From: an uncultured Rubripirellula sp.
GTDB lineage: Bacteria > Planctomycetota > Planctomycetia > Pirellulales > Pirellulaceae
Reading direction: 5' to 3'
Length of the DNA: 48,812 nt
NCBI GenBank assembly: GCA_938045805.1
Contig: CALIBL010000060.1
Coordinates: forward strand, 1 to 48,812
Part shown: positions 9,105 to 19,153 of the stretch, in pieces
How positions within the stretch are numbered: position 1 is the first letter of the stretch
How the letters are laid out: every line of letters begins with the position of its first letter
The notes under the pieces: model-generated
What the model was told of the DNA's origin: nothing
The model's input: only the letters and a program-made list of their open reading frames with translations
Database searches by the model: none
Translations under genes and position numbers: made by a program

Positions 9105-10799
9105 TCAGGTAACGCACAAACCCAAGAACGCAGCCATCACGATGTAGTAGGCAAACATCATCGCCGTCACTCGAATCACCTCGCCCTCTCTCCCAATGAA
9201 TCCAACTACAGCACAGGCCGATACCACGTTGTGAACACAGATCACATTCCCTGCTGCCCCTCCCACCGCTTGCAAAGCAACCACCCAAAGCGGGTCGACC
9301 GCGATCTGCTGAGCCACCGAAAATTGGAACTGGGAAAACATCATGTTGCTAATCGTGTTCGAACCGGCAACGAAAGCACCGACCCCACCGATCAGCGAAG
9401 CGAAAGCAGGCCAGACGGAACCAGTGATATCGGCAACCACCCCGGCGAGATAATTCGGCATTGAATCTAAACCCGAAGCTCCACCGTCGGAATGGATAAA
9501 AACCTGAACCATCGGCACGGAGAAAATCAGTGCTGCCGAAGCCCCAACCAACATTTTGCCAGACCGACCAAACGCAGCGATGATCGACCTGCCACTCATG
9601 TGGTGCAGTCGAAACGCAAGCACGCTAGACAAAATGAAGACCGTACCGGGCAGGTAAAGAAATGAAATCGACTTGATGGAAACAGTTGTCCCAAAAACTC
9701 CCGTCCACTGCTCTGGATCCATCGGAAACTGGATACCTTTCAACCAGTCACCGAAAGGAAGACTCGGTAGCCGAGTCATGACCAGTAAGACGGCAATGAC
9801 CCCGTAAGGGGCCCAAGCTCGTGACAGAGAGAGAGCTCTCGAACGATCTTCCAAATGCATTTCCGTTTTACCCTGCCATGACTTCTCCCAACCTTCCTTT
9901 GATGGAAAATCCCAGACGTCATCCGAGGGCAGAAGAAAACCTCGCTTGGCAGCGGGGATCACCAGCGCTAAGCCAACAAGTGCTCCCAGCAGCGACGGGA
10001 ACTCGGGACCTAAAACACGCGGACTAGAAATCACGACGTAAGGAATCGTCATTGCCAACCCCGCAAAGATGGCGAACTTCCACAGCCGAACACCTTCTCT
10101 CCAAGACCGATTCTCACCAAAGAGTCGCGTTAGTAGCGACACCATGATCAGCGGAACCAGTGAACCAATCACAGCGTGCAGGATCGCGACACGGTGACCA
10201 ATGACCGGAAGCAACACCACCCAATCGCTCAATCCGAGTGAATTCGCATACTCACTGACCGCCTCGGTCCCACCAAGCCCACCTTTGACCCCGACCAGAA
10301 TCGGCGTTCCCACTGCGCCAAAAGAAACGGGCGTACACTGGATGAGCATGCCGCAGATGACCGCAGCCTTTGCCGGAAATCCTAAACCGACCAAAAGCGG
10401 AACACACACCGCGGCGGGTGTCCCGAAACCGGCGGAACCCTCGATGAAAGAGCCGAATAGCCAAGCCACAATGATCGCCTGCACTCTGCGATCCGGTGTG
10501 ATCTCCATGAAACCTCGACGTATGGTTGATAAGCCACCGCTTTCGACCATCGTGTTCAGTAATAAGATCGCGCCAAAGATGATGTACAGCAGAGAAACGG
10601 TAACCGTGATCCCGTTGAGCGAGGCGGCGGCCACCTGCCATGGATTCACTTGCCAGTAAAAGACAGCCACTAACACAACGCTCAGATAAGCCACCGGCAT
10701 GGCGAGCGAGGCTGGCCAACGAAAACCCACCAATAAAGTTGCAGTGACCACGATTGGCAAAACGGCGGGCAGGATGTGATAAAGCTCAGACATAAGCAT
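9105..10799 (-). CDS. L-lactate/glycolate permease (LctP family)
   Basis: The 564-residue, strongly hydrophobic protein has about 13-14 membrane segments and the LctP hallmarks [17 protein letters not shown] (about 114-130), [21 protein letters not shown] near 470-490, and [18 protein letters not shown] near 514-531. LldP and GlcA of E. coli (about 550-560 aa) are proton symporters for lactate and glycolate. Because it lies in the same strand block as glcDEF, glycolate import is the likeliest role; lactate cannot be excluded. Its start codons (ATG 10799 or ATG 10793) overlap the 3' end of the reductase gene by up to 14 nt, evidence of one operon. A 186-nt gap with a hairpin separates it from the aminotransferase. 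Confidence 0.95.
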   Translation of the reverse strand: MLMSELYHILPAVLPIVVTATLLVGFRWPASLAMPVAYLSVVLVAVFYWQVNPWQVAAASLNGITVTVSLLYIIFGAILLLNTMVESGGLSTIRRGFMEITPDRRVQAIIVAWLFGSFIEGSAGFGTPAAVCVPLLVGLGFPAKAAVICGMLIQCTPVSFGAVGTPILVGVKGGLGGTEAVSEYANSLGLSDWVVLLPVIGHRVAILHAVIGSLVPLIMVSLLTRLFGENRSWREGVRLWKFAIFAGLAMTIPYVVISSPRVLGPEFPSLLGALVGLALVIPAAKRGFLLPSDDVWDFPSKEGWEKSWQGKTEMHLEDRSRALSLSRAWAPYGVIAVLLVMTRLPSLPFGDWLKGIQFPMDPEQWTGVFGTTVSIKSISFLYLPGTVFILSSVLAFRLHHMSGRSIIAAFGRSGKMLVGASAALIFSVPMVQVFIHSDGGASGLDSMPNYLAGVVADITGSVWPAFASLIGGVGAFVAGSNTISNMMFSQFQFSVAQQIAVDPLWVVALQAVGGAAGNVICVHNVVSACAVVGFIGREGEVIRVTAMMFAYYIVMAAFLGLCVT

Positions 10800-11766
10800 C
10801 AGGATTCACGAGATTAGGAGGCGTCTTACCCGCACAGGCGAGCAGACAGTTCTCAACCGCCATGTTCCCCATCTTGGTGCGTGTACCAATCGTTGCACTC
10901 CCTAAATGCGGTGCAAGAACCGCATTTTCTAGATCGTACAATTCTGACTCCAACAATGGTTCACGTTCGTAGACGTCCAAACCTGCCGAAGCAATCGTTC
11001 CCGACTTTAACGCCTCGACCAAGGCTTTCTCATCCACCACCGGGCCTCTCGCGGTGTTGATCAAACAAGCTGAACCTTTCATTTTCTCGAGTTCGCCCCG
11101 ACCAATCAGATGCTCTGTCTGTTCATTCAACGCGACATGCAAAGACACAAAGTCGCTCTCTGCGAGCAGTTGATCCAACGAACGATACTCAACCCCGTGA
11201 TTCGCTTCTTCTTCCGGAATGAAACGGGTGCGATTCCAGTAAATCACTTTCATGTCAAAACCTTTGGCACGCCGCGCAACGGCCTGACCGATTCGTCCAA
11301 AACCAACCAGCCCCAAAGTCGCCCCAGTGATATCAGCCCCCAGCAATTGCAAGGGGCCCCAACCAGCCCATTGCTTGGTGCGAACTAGACGATCTCCCTC
11401 GCTAACCCGCCGAGCGGCATCCATCAATAATGCCCACGTCATATCGGCAGTGCTGTCGGTGAGAACCCCCGGTGTGTTGGTGACCGGAATCTTCCTTTTG
11501 GTTGCCGCTTCGACATCAATGTTGTTAAAACCCACCGCAAAGTTGGAAATCACTCGCAGATTCGAACCCACAGCGAGAATCTCGTCATCAATGGTGTCGG
11601 TTAGCAGGCAGAGTAAGCCGTCGACTCCTGCAACGCCGCGCAAAATCTCATCTTTACTCAGGCATCGATCTTCTCGGTTATAAGTTAGATCAGCTGACGC
11701 ACTCAGCCGACGCATGCACTCGGGTGGCAACTCACGAGTCAGAAAGACTTTGGGTTTTGTGTTCAT
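10786..11766 (-). CDS. D-glycerate dehydrogenase / hydroxypyruvate-glyoxylate reductase
   Basis: From ATG 11766 the product is 326 residues, normal for the D-isomer-specific 2-hydroxyacid dehydrogenases. It has the Rossmann motif [17 protein letters not shown] (about 147-163), the catalytic Arg in [11 protein letters not shown], the catalytic Glu in [10 protein letters not shown] and the catalytic His in [32 protein letters not shown] is characteristic of the GHPR group. It reduces hydroxypyruvate to D-glycerate or glyoxylate to glycolate with NAD(P)H. The frame is open back to 11853, but the extra 29 residues have no family similarity, so I place the start at 11766, where [16 protein letters not shown] fits. 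It is the first gene of the glycolate/glyoxylate block; the promoter should lie in the 204-nt gap before the divergent PHP gene. Confidence 0.93.
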   Translation of the reverse strand: MNTKPKVFLTRELPPECMRRLSASADLTYNREDRCLSKDEILRGVAGVDGLLCLLTDTIDDEILAVGSNLRVISNFAVGFNNIDVEAATKRKIPVTNTPGVLTDSTADMTWALLMDAARRVSEGDRLVRTKQWAGWGPLQLLGADITGATLGLVGFGRIGQAVARRAKGFDMKVIYWNRTRFIPEEEANHGVEYRSLDQLLAESDFVSLHVALNEQTEHLIGRGELEKMKGSACLINTARGPVVDEKALVEALKSGTIASAGLDVYEREPLLESELYDLENAVLAPHLGSATIGTRTKMGNMAVENCLLACAGKTPPNLVNPDAYV

Positions 11767-11970
11767 GCGATCAAACTTAATGCATTTCATCACGAGTCTT
11801 TTAGTGGTATCGAATCGTCGATGATTCGCACCGGTCAGCAGCATGGTACACAATTTCCAGACCCACGCGTGCCAGGCTTCTTTTCCCGAACGGGAAGCTT
11901 CAGCTAACTACCGCAACAATACGGTAAACTAGACCTCCGACCTGTTAGCCCATCACACGGAGCGACAACT

Positions 11971-14379
11971 TTGCCACGAATCAAGACACACGCTGAACCT
12001 ACGACGATATCCACAGCGAACCTCATGACACCTCGCTCAATCATTCGCCTCATACCTTGCTCGTTATTCCTCGCTTTGGCTCCATTGATTTGCGGTACTC
12101 CATCATCGCAACTTCGGGGTGAAATTGTTTCAAAGTTTGACACGAACCAAATGCGAGAGATTCGAAGCGGGGCGGAACGAGAATGGTCTGATTTCCCCTC
12201 CGAAATTTCACAATCAAGCTTCGACCGTAGCTTCACTGCTCAAGTGAACTCCACACCATGGACGTTGTCACTTAGGCAGCAAGATGTCAAAGAATCCTGG
12301 ACCGTCTCTGTGAACGACACAAGCCTCGGCCGATTGGTTCGCGATGAAAACGATCTACGCTGTGACTTCGAAATCCCATCAGGCCTTCTGAAGGAATCCG
12401 AAAATCAACTCATTATCGACACGAAATCGTCCAACTCCGATGACATTAGAATTGGTGAAATTGAAATACACGATCTTTCACCGAAGCAACTCAGGCGTTT
12501 GGCGACGATCGAAGTGGTGATCGTCGACCCAGCACAACAACCGATCCCTGGACGCCTGACAATCGTAGACGACAACGGAACACTGGTTCCTGTCACCGCA
12601 CTCGCCGCGTCCTCGCCCTCGCTCGCCAATCGGCAACAGACGACCGATGATCAAACGCAAGAGGAACTCTCCTCCGACCCAGCCCTCGCATCACGGCAAG
12701 GTGTGATCTATACCGCGACCGGTCATGCCTTCTTTGGTGTGACTCCGGGTCGTTACCGCATTTATGCCGGACGCGGATTTGAATACTCCATTGCTCAAAC
12801 CGACTTCACCATCCAGAAAGGGCAACATCTCAAACGCACGCTTCAACTCGAACGTGAAGTTGACACCAAAGGTTGGATTGCTTGCGACACTCATGTTCAC
12901 ACGGTGACCCATTCAGGGCACGGCGACTGCACGCTTCTTGAGCGCCTTGTCACACTAGCGGGTGAAGGAATCGAATTACCGATTGCAACAGACCACAATA
13001 CCCAAATCGACTACACCGCCGATTCACAAGCACTTGGCACATCTCAATGGTTCACACCAGTGGTTGGTAACGAGGTCACAACTAAACGAGGACATTTTAA
13101 TATTTTCCCAACGTCAGCTGATGCAGCTAGACCTAACCATCAGGCAGCAGACTGGAGCCAACTATTTGATTCGATCTTCGAAAACCCGCAGGTCTCGGTC
13201 GCGATCCTTAACCATGCGCGGGATCTCCACTCGGGCTTTCGACCTTTTTCACCAAGACACCATGTGAGCTTGACGGGCACCAACCTCGATGGATTTGACC
13301 GCCGGTTCAACGCGATGGAATTGATCAACTCGGGTGCCGTGCAAACCGACCCAATGGAACTGTTTCGTGACTGGTGCGGCCTAATCAACCATGGTCTCTC
13401 GGTAACGCCCGTGGGAAGCAGTGATTCGCATGATGTTAGTCGTTACATCGTCGGACAGGGACGAACCTACATCCGGGGTGACGACTCGGATCCATCGGCT
13501 GTCAATATTGACGCCGCTGTCAAAGCTTTCCTCAAGGGGAAAGTGGTCGTCAGCTACGGGCTAATGGCAAAACTATCAGCCGATCAGGTTCATCACGAGG
13601 AAACACCCAATCCTTCAGCTCCCTCAGCGAATCAATCAGCAGCAGCGGGCCCCGGGGATTTACTAACACTTGAGGGGGCTGGCAGTCCGGCAGAGGAAAA
13701 AGATGCTGGACTCCAAGTCACTGCCGAGGTGCTATTCCCGAATTGGGCGGAAGTCACGGAGGTTGCGTTATGGCTCAACGGCAGACCTTGGACGAGCGTC
13801 AACCTCTCAACACTTGGTAAAGAACTCCAGCAGGAACAGATCATCGATCCTGCGGCTGCCGGTACAAGAACCCAGACCTATTCAACCCATGGCGGATCCA
13901 TCCGACGTGAAACCAACCGTCTGCTCTGCACGTGGACAATTCCCAGTAACCAGCTTCAGGAAGATAGCTGGCTGACTCTGGTCGCCAAGGGGCCCGGAAT
14001 CAGGAGCCCGCATTGGCCGACCGCAAAACCTTATCAACCCGACTCAATCCATTTTCAGGATTATGTTTTTAGCTGCACCGGTCCACTCAAAATTGATGCT
14101 GATGGGGATGGCATCTTTTCCTCGGCCCGCGACCAAGCTTTGAGACAAATTGAGACCCTACGTGGCAGTGAAAAACAGATCGACCTCGACCGTCTTCGGG
14201 AGGTGATTGAACGAGTTGACCCAGCAATTGCCTCGCAAATGCTAGCGATCGTCAGGGCAGAACTTTCTGATTTCTCGAGCTGGATGAATGGCCTTCCGAA
14301 TACGCTCAAAACCAAGATCGAACCGTTTGAGCGAGCTTGGCAAGAGAGTATCCGTGCGAGTCTGGAGGCCAAGGAATGA
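11971..14379 (+). CDS. Secreted PHP-domain metallohydrolase (CehA/McbA-like)
   Basis: The C-terminal two thirds carry a PHP metal-dependent hydrolase core: ACDTHVHTVTHSGHGDCTLLE (split as DTHVHT and GHGDCTLLE, about 306-325), LPIATDHNTQIDY (about 336-348) and a final SSDSHDVSRYIVGQGRTYI block. The His/Asp residues bind metals. Residues 40-300 form a beta-rich region, including a carboxypeptidase-regulatory-like segment (RRLATIEVVIVDPAQQPIPG). A hydrophobic signal segment sits at IIRLIPCSLFLALAPLICG. Two starts compete: TTG 11971, with GGAG eight bases upstream, and ATG 12025, directly before the signal peptide. The SD favours TTG, giving 802 residues. CehA-like proteins hydrolyse phospho- or carbamate esters; the substrate here is unknown. 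A second PHP gene lies at 16798. Confidence 0.85.
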   Translation: MPRIKTHAEPTTISTANLMTPRSIIRLIPCSLFLALAPLICGTPSSQLRGEIVSKFDTNQMREIRSGAEREWSDFPSEISQSSFDRSFTAQVNSTPWTLSLRQQDVKESWTVSVNDTSLGRLVRDENDLRCDFEIPSGLLKESENQLIIDTKSSNSDDIRIGEIEIHDLSPKQLRRLATIEVVIVDPAQQPIPGRLTIVDDNGTLVPVTALAASSPSLANRQQTTDDQTQEELSSDPALASRQGVIYTATGHAFFGVTPGRYRIYAGRGFEYSIAQTDFTIQKGQHLKRTLQLEREVDTKGWIACDTHVHTVTHSGHGDCTLLERLVTLAGEGIELPIATDHNTQIDYTADSQALGTSQWFTPVVGNEVTTKRGHFNIFPTSADAARPNHQAADWSQLFDSIFENPQVSVAILNHARDLHSGFRPFSPRHHVSLTGTNLDGFDRRFNAMELINSGAVQTDPMELFRDWCGLINHGLSVTPVGSSDSHDVSRYIVGQGRTYIRGDDSDPSAVNIDAAVKAFLKGKVVVSYGLMAKLSADQVHHEETPNPSAPSANQSAAAGPGDLLTLEGAGSPAEEKDAGLQVTAEVLFPNWAEVTEVALWLNGRPWTSVNLSTLGKELQQEQIIDPAAAGTRTQTYSTHGGSIRRETNRLLCTWTIPSNQLQEDSWLTLVAKGPGIRSPHWPTAKPYQPDSIHFQDYVFSCTGPLKIDADGDGIFSSARDQALRQIETLRGSEKQIDLDRLREVIERVDPAIASQMLAIVRAELSDFSSWMNGLPNTLKTKIEPFERAWQESIRASLEAKE

Positions 14380-14428
14380 CACTTGTGGTGAAAAGACTCC
14401 CCGTAGATCCGCGATAGGGTGAAAAAGT

Positions 14429-14458
14429 TTGACTTTTTAGGGCAAACCGGACTCATAT
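14429..14458 (+). promoter_or_regulatory. Possible sigma-70-type promoter before the BON-like gene
   Basis: TTGACT at 14429-14434 is followed, 18 nt later, by TCATAT at 14453-14458. The -35 box is close to consensus, the -10 box only partly. It lies 160 nt before the BON-like start and just after the stop of the PHP gene. The -35 lies inside a small AAAAAGT/ACTTTTT palindrome. This is a visual match only. Confidence 0.3.
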
Positions 14459-14619
14459 TTCTTGCAGCGCGATGCCGACGAATCAAAGTGGATTTGCAGT
14501 TGTTTTCATGAAGATCTTTTGAAAGAGTTCACACCAAAGTCAAAACAGAAGACTGGGTGAACGGAGATCAAATTGATGAATCAGTTTTTCACAGGTTTTG
14601 CTCGTTCGGAGAAGACCCG

Positions 14620-14877
14620 ATGACGGCAGCAGAGAGTGTTTCCCGTGACCAACGGCAGTTGAACAAAATCCTCTCGGTTGTTAACGCCGACCCTGTTCTA
14701 CAGCCACACGCCGCAGGCTTGCAGGTCTCCATTGAAAACACGACCGTTGCACTACGTGGTGAGCTTCCCAGTGCAAAAGCCAAAAACGCTCTCGTTCTGG
14801 CAGTCAGACAAGCTGGTGTTTTGGATCAGATTAGCGATTATGTGCGAGTGTCGGGCGCGATAAGTCAAACCGCCTGA
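14620..14877 (+). CDS. Small BON-domain-like protein (85 aa)
   Basis: ATG 14620 is preceded by GGAG nine bases upstream, which favours it over an open extension back to 14557. The 85-residue product has the pattern of one BON repeat: a helix (DQRQLNKILSVVNADPVL), then a beta strand pair LQVSIENTTVALRGELPS, the helix AKAKNALVLAVRQAG and the strand VSDYVRV-like DQISDYVRVSG. BON domains are about 60 residues and are thought to bind membranes or other macromolecules. No signal peptide is present in this version, so it may be cytoplasmic. It stands alone between a PHP metallohydrolase and a DUF819 transporter. The domain call is by fold pattern and moderately sure. Confidence 0.65.
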   Translation: MTAAESVSRDQRQLNKILSVVNADPVLQPHAAGLQVSIENTTVALRGELPSAKAKNALVLAVRQAGVLDQISDYVRVSGAISQTA

Positions 14878-15142
14878 GCTGAAACCTGGGCAAGTCATCG
14901 ACAACCGGTCCTTACGGACCTGGGTCTTCTGGATCGATTTTAGCGCACATCCACTCTTCGGATGCTTTCTGCCGCTCAACGACTGCTCTGCTTACCACCA
15001 TATGGAATACAACTAGGGTTCGGCGCACGCGCACCGCCTTTGGACCATGGATACCGAACCGCCACTCACACCGCCTGCTCCGTAGAGTCTAAACTGCTAC
15101 CACGTGAGACGTTCGGCAGTTTTTCATTCTCAACGAGGCCCA

Positions 15143-16699
15143 ATGCAGATGGATGAGCAAGCGAAACCTAAATCGATCGCGACGCGCCTGCGTGTGTCGA
15201 TTACGGGCACTTGGTTTCAAGTCCTCTCCTGCGCATTTCTCATCACCCCGTCACCTCTTCATGCTCAAGGTACGGTGAATGAGGATCTCTATCCCGGGAC
15301 ACCACTTGTTTTTCAGACCACTACACCAAATTCGCCCACCGCGGCGGCGAGCTCAACCGTTACTCCCACCGTCAACTCGGGTGAAATCGAAGCGTCCAAA
15401 GACGTCCACACTTCCGAACCAACGGAAGAAACCGCTTCAGAGATCACCACTGAGCCACTGATCACCAACGATGTGGTGCTTTTTGGAATCCTGATGGTGA
15501 TGCTGGCGATTGTGTTTCATACCAGCAGCTCGAGTCACCCTGCTCTCAAGCGGTTTTACCGTTTTGTTCCCGCACTTTTGCTTTGCTACTTCCTTCCCTC
15601 ACTGCTGACTTTCTTTGGATGGGTCGACCCCGAGGCGAGCAGCCTCTCCTACATCACTAAACGTTGCCTGCTGCCGACAAGTCTCGTGCTGCTGACGCTA
15701 TGCACCGATCTTCGAGCAGTCCTCAACCTCGGCCCAAAAGCGCTCATCATGTTCCTGACCGGAACCGTTGGCGTGGTGGTTGGGGGACCGATTGCAATTT
15801 TGCTGACAGCGCCATTTTTCCCGGATCTTCTTGGCGGAGCGGGCCCGGAGGAGATTTGGCGTGGCCTCGCGACAGTAGCCGGAAGTTGGATTGGCGGCAG
15901 CGCAAACATGCTGGCGATGAAAGAAATCTTCGAACCAAGTGAATCGCTTTACAGTGTGATGATTGCTGTCGATATCGTGATTGCCGAATTATGGATGATC
16001 TTTTTGATCCTTGGAGTTGGTAAGGCGGAATCCATTGATGCAATGTTCAAAGCGGACAATCGCAGCATTGAAGCACTACAAAAAAAGATGTCTGACTATT
16101 CGGAGGAAGTTGCACGAATTCCGTCGACGACCGACCTATTCGTGATTCTCGGGCTGGGATTTGGAGTGACCGCCGGCTGTCACGTTTTGGCAGACTTAAT
16201 CGGTCCATGGATCGAGCAGAACCTTCCCTTTCTGAATCAGTTCAGCCTCAATTCGCCTTTCTTTTGGCTCATCGTTCTATCCACCACCTTCGGCGTCCTC
16301 CTTTCGTTTACACCCGCAAGAAAACTTGAAGGCGCCGGTGCCTCTAAACTTGGAACCGTTTTTATCTATCTACTCGTAGCAACCATCGGCCTCCAGATGG
16401 ATCTGCGAGCGATATCAGAACAGCCAGAGCTATTTCTTGTTGGAGCGGTCTGGATGGCCTTCCACGTGTTACTGCTACTTTTAGTTGGACGCTTCATTCG
16501 CGCTCCCTATTTCTTCCTAGCGGTCGGCAGCAAAGCCAATATAGGTGGAGCCGCGAGTGCTCCGGTGATCGCTGCGGCTTTCCATCCCTCACTCGCACCA
16601 GTCGGTGTCCTGTTAGCTGTTGTTGGATACGCGTTGGGCACTTACGCGGCCTACATTAGTGCCCTACTAATGCAAATTGCAGCAAACGCGGGCACGTAG
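15143..16699 (+). CDS. DUF819 family membrane protein with N-terminal signal and Ser/Thr linker
   Basis: From about residue 105 onward the protein is a multi-pass membrane protein of the DUF819 family (YjcL-like): LFGILMVMLAIVFHTSS, FVPALLLCYFLPSLLTFFGW, WRGLATVAGSWIGGSANMLAMKE and KANIGGAASAPVIAAAFHPSLAPVG are characteristic. About ten membrane segments are visible. The family resembles transporters with two inverted repeats; the substrate is unknown. Unusually, residues 1-100 add a signal-like hydrophobic segment ending PSPLHAQG and a Thr/Pro/Ser/Glu-rich linker. ATG 15143 has GAGG four bases upstream and ATG 15149 has the same box ten bases upstream; a GTG at 15104 has no such support. The stop TAG at 16697-16699 lies about 100 nt before the second PHP gene. 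Confidence 0.85.
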   Translation: MQMDEQAKPKSIATRLRVSITGTWFQVLSCAFLITPSPLHAQGTVNEDLYPGTPLVFQTTTPNSPTAAASSTVTPTVNSGEIEASKDVHTSEPTEETASEITTEPLITNDVVLFGILMVMLAIVFHTSSSSHPALKRFYRFVPALLLCYFLPSLLTFFGWVDPEASSLSYITKRCLLPTSLVLLTLCTDLRAVLNLGPKALIMFLTGTVGVVVGGPIAILLTAPFFPDLLGGAGPEEIWRGLATVAGSWIGGSANMLAMKEIFEPSESLYSVMIAVDIVIAELWMIFLILGVGKAESIDAMFKADNRSIEALQKKMSDYSEEVARIPSTTDLFVILGLGFGVTAGCHVLADLIGPWIEQNLPFLNQFSLNSPFFWLIVLSTTFGVLLSFTPARKLEGAGASKLGTVFIYLLVATIGLQMDLRAISEQPELFLVGAVWMAFHVLLLLLVGRFIRAPYFFLAVGSKANIGGAASAPVIAAAFHPSLAPVGVLLAVVGYALGTYAAYISALLMQIAANAGT

Positions 16700-16797
16700 T
16701 GTTAAACTCTAGCGAGCCGATGAAAACAAGTAACAACGAAACCTATTTCCAAACCGTCATTTTTGTAATCAAACATTCACGTGGGAAGCTGAATATC

Positions 16798-18063
16798 ATG
16801 CTCAAAGCAAGAGCCCAACTGAGTCTCCTGTTAACACTGAACTGTCTACTGCTGTGCCTGTCCAATACAGCAGCTGTACCCGCTTTCGGCGGAGAGCCCG
16901 AGTTGAAGTGGTGGAAGGGAAACCTGCATACGCATTCTCTTTGGAGCGATGGCAATGAATTCCCTGAGATGATTGCAAGTTGGTACGCCGAGCGTGATTA
17001 CAACTTTCTCGCACTGACTGACCACAACGTTCTTAGCGACAGCATGCGATGGATGAAACTGGCTGACATTGTCAAACGCAGCGATGATCAGATCCTCAAC
17101 CGCTACGTTGAAAAGTTCGGTCAAGCATGGGTCGAAACTCAAGGTGAACAGGACTCGGCCAACTTCGCCGTACGCCTCAAACCGCTTCATGAGTTCAGGC
17201 ATCTCTTGGAGCAAAAGAATCAATTCATCATGATCCCTGCCGAGGAGATCAGCGATCGTGCCGAGGGAAAACCGGTTCATATCAATGCAACCAATCTTGC
17301 AGAAGCTCTTCCGCCAGCACGAGGCGAAACGGTTCGCGAAGCGATGCAGAATAACTTGCGTGCGATACTTGAACACGAGAAAGAACACGGTCGCGAGATC
17401 CTCCCACACCTGAACCACCCAAACTTTGGCTACGCCGTGACAGCCGAAGACCTCGCCGCGGTCGTCTCTGAACGTTTCTTCGAGGTCTACAACGGCCATC
17501 CGGGCGTCAATCACCTCGGTGACAAAGATCACCCAAGTACCGAGCGGATCTGGGATCTGGTCAATGCCATCCGTCGCGACACCCTTCAGGTACCACCGAT
17601 CATGGGGATCGCAACTGACGACAGTCACGAGTACCACGGCAAACCGGGTTCCCGTCCCGGGCGTGGCTGGGTGATGGTTCGAAGTCGCTACCTAACGCCA
17701 GAACACCTGATTCGAGCCATGAAGCGGGGCGATTTTTATGCGTCGAGCGGCGTGACATTGAAAGATGTTCAATTTGATGCGGCCAGCAAGACGCTTTCCA
17801 TCGCTATTTCTCCTGACGATCAAGCAACCTACACCACGCAGTTCATCGGAACCTTGGAGCACCCTGACGATGATTCTAGGATTGGACAGATCCTTGCAAC
17901 CAGCACGGATCTGAATCCAAGCTATCAGATGAAAAGTGATCAGCTTTACGTGCGTGCAGTGATCACCAGCTCGCTCGACGCGACCGACCCGTCCTTCAAA
18001 AATCAGAAGCAACAAGCTTGGACACAACCGGTTGGATGGGAAGGTAGCGAAGCGGACGAGTGA
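16798..18063 (+). CDS. Secreted PHP-domain phosphoesterase-like protein
   Basis: The 421-residue product starts with a signal peptide (ATG 16798; LSLLLTLNCLLLCLSNTAAV) followed by a PHP domain: KGNLHTHSLWSDGNEFPEMI (about 40-59), FLALTDHNVLSD (about 69-80), ILPHLNHPNFGY, and GIATDDSHEYHGKPGSRPG. These His/Asp clusters bind two or three metals in PHP phosphoesterases such as histidinol-phosphatase-like and CehA-like enzymes. The secreted form is common in planctomycetes and suggests action on an extracellular or periplasmic ester. The frame is open to GTG 16699, which touches the DUF819 stop; ATG 16720 is also possible, but the signal peptide directly after 16798 makes that start simplest. GGAAG lies about 11 nt before it. 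Confidence 0.87.
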   Translation: MLKARAQLSLLLTLNCLLLCLSNTAAVPAFGGEPELKWWKGNLHTHSLWSDGNEFPEMIASWYAERDYNFLALTDHNVLSDSMRWMKLADIVKRSDDQILNRYVEKFGQAWVETQGEQDSANFAVRLKPLHEFRHLLEQKNQFIMIPAEEISDRAEGKPVHINATNLAEALPPARGETVREAMQNNLRAILEHEKEHGREILPHLNHPNFGYAVTAEDLAAVVSERFFEVYNGHPGVNHLGDKDHPSTERIWDLVNAIRRDTLQVPPIMGIATDDSHEYHGKPGSRPGRGWVMVRSRYLTPEHLIRAMKRGDFYASSGVTLKDVQFDAASKTLSIAISPDDQATYTTQFIGTLEHPDDDSRIGQILATSTDLNPSYQMKSDQLYVRAVITSSLDATDPSFKNQKQQAWTQPVGWEGSEADE

Positions 18064-18114
18064 TCAATCGAGAAATGCCCCGAGTGACACTCTGGCGACA
18101 TGCAATCTCGTGGT

Positions 18115-19149
18115 TCAGGTAGTGAATGCGAGACGTATCGCTTCGCCGAGAAGGCAATAAATCACCACCACGGTAATGATCTTGGCTGAGGCAGCTTGAA
18201 TCCAACGCAGACGCGGCTCCAACCGCGACTCAGCCTGCGTGGCGAGGTACTGGTAGCTTTCCAAAAGAGTTCCCGAAAGGTCAGCCGAACGCAGCGTCTG
18301 CCTCGTTTGTTCATCCAAATGTGTTGCCGTGTCAAACGCTTCAGACAAGGTGTAGCCGTCACCCAACCGATTCACCACCGCTTCGAGTTGATTGACAATC
18401 GCTTGATTACTGACCGTACGCGTAGCAACACGAATCATCGTATCCACGCGTTCACACTGCGATCTTTCCAAAAGAGTCATGACGCTGAAGAAGCGACAAG
18501 ACGCGAGGTCGTGCTCTAACTCACCCACCCAAGGAAGCTTTAAACGAAATTCATCGAAGAACGGTCGGATGGGTGTCAACCAGAGAATGACAACCAACAC
18601 AAAATACCAAGCAACCGACCCCGCAAAATCAATCAGCACCGCAATGCCATCGATCGGGCTACCGGCGGTCAAACGCAGCAACGCCCGCAACACTGCGCCA
18701 AATCCCATAATTCCGAGTGGATAAAGCCACAACTGTCGAAGCAGTTCAGTCAATGGTCGGATGAGACGACAGTGATTTGCAAGAAACAAGAACACGTCAT
18801 CAACCTTTCCACAACGCTCCCCCGCCCGAACAGTTGGTAAATAGAAAGCGGGCAAGGCTGCCTGAGCGTCTTGAAGCGAATCGGCAATGGACTCACCCTG
18901 CTGCATTCGTTGTTTAGCATCTTGCCAGCGATCTCTCAGATAAGTTGAATCGATCGCCAACCGACACTTCTCAAAACTGTCAACCACGGGAAGGCCAACT
19001 CTTAAGCACTGGCCAAACTCGCGTGAAAAACTTGCAAGACTAAAAAGTGGCTGTGATCGGAAAATCTTCGGTAGCCAACATCGCACACGATGAATGGTTT
19101 CCCGCAGGATCCAGTAAGCAAACTGATGCTCTGGCAATCTCCTATTCAT
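18115..19149 (-). CDS. Orphan type II secretion system F (GspF/PilC-like) domain protein
   Basis: The 344-residue protein contains two copies of the T2SSF helical domain: FSREFGQCLRVGLPVVDSFE to AGERCGKVDDVFLFLANHC (about 42-125) and FFSVMTLLERSQCERVDTMI to RSADLSGTLLESYQYLATQA (about 220-305). Each is followed by a hydrophobic segment (LWLYPLGIMGFGAVL and IITVVVIYCLLGEAI), with a further one at SVAWYFVLVVILWL. GspF/PilC are inner-membrane platform proteins of type II secretion and type IV pili, usually about 400 residues. No ATPase or pseudopilin gene is near. It starts 4 nt after the stop of the serine hydrolase gene and is probably cotranscribed. Its role without partners is unknown; it may act with secretion genes elsewhere. 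Confidence 0.8.
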   Translation of the reverse strand: MNRRLPEHQFAYWILRETIHRVRCWLPKIFRSQPLFSLASFSREFGQCLRVGLPVVDSFEKCRLAIDSTYLRDRWQDAKQRMQQGESIADSLQDAQAALPAFYLPTVRAGERCGKVDDVFLFLANHCRLIRPLTELLRQLWLYPLGIMGFGAVLRALLRLTAGSPIDGIAVLIDFAGSVAWYFVLVVILWLTPIRPFFDEFRLKLPWVGELEHDLASCRFFSVMTLLERSQCERVDTMIRVATRTVSNQAIVNQLEAVVNRLGDGYTLSEAFDTATHLDEQTRQTLRSADLSGTLLESYQYLATQAESRLEPRLRWIQAASAKIITVVVIYCLLGEAIRLAFTT

Positions 19150-19153
19150 CAGA

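Noticed and set aside
10786..11853. Longer start at 11853 for the hydroxyacid dehydrogenase
   Set aside because: The extra 29 residues do not match the family; ATG 11766 gives the normal N-terminus.
16846..17637. A 263-codon minus-strand open frame inside the second PHP gene
   Set aside because: Antisense shadow of a well-supported signal-peptide/PHP protein; no recognisable motif.
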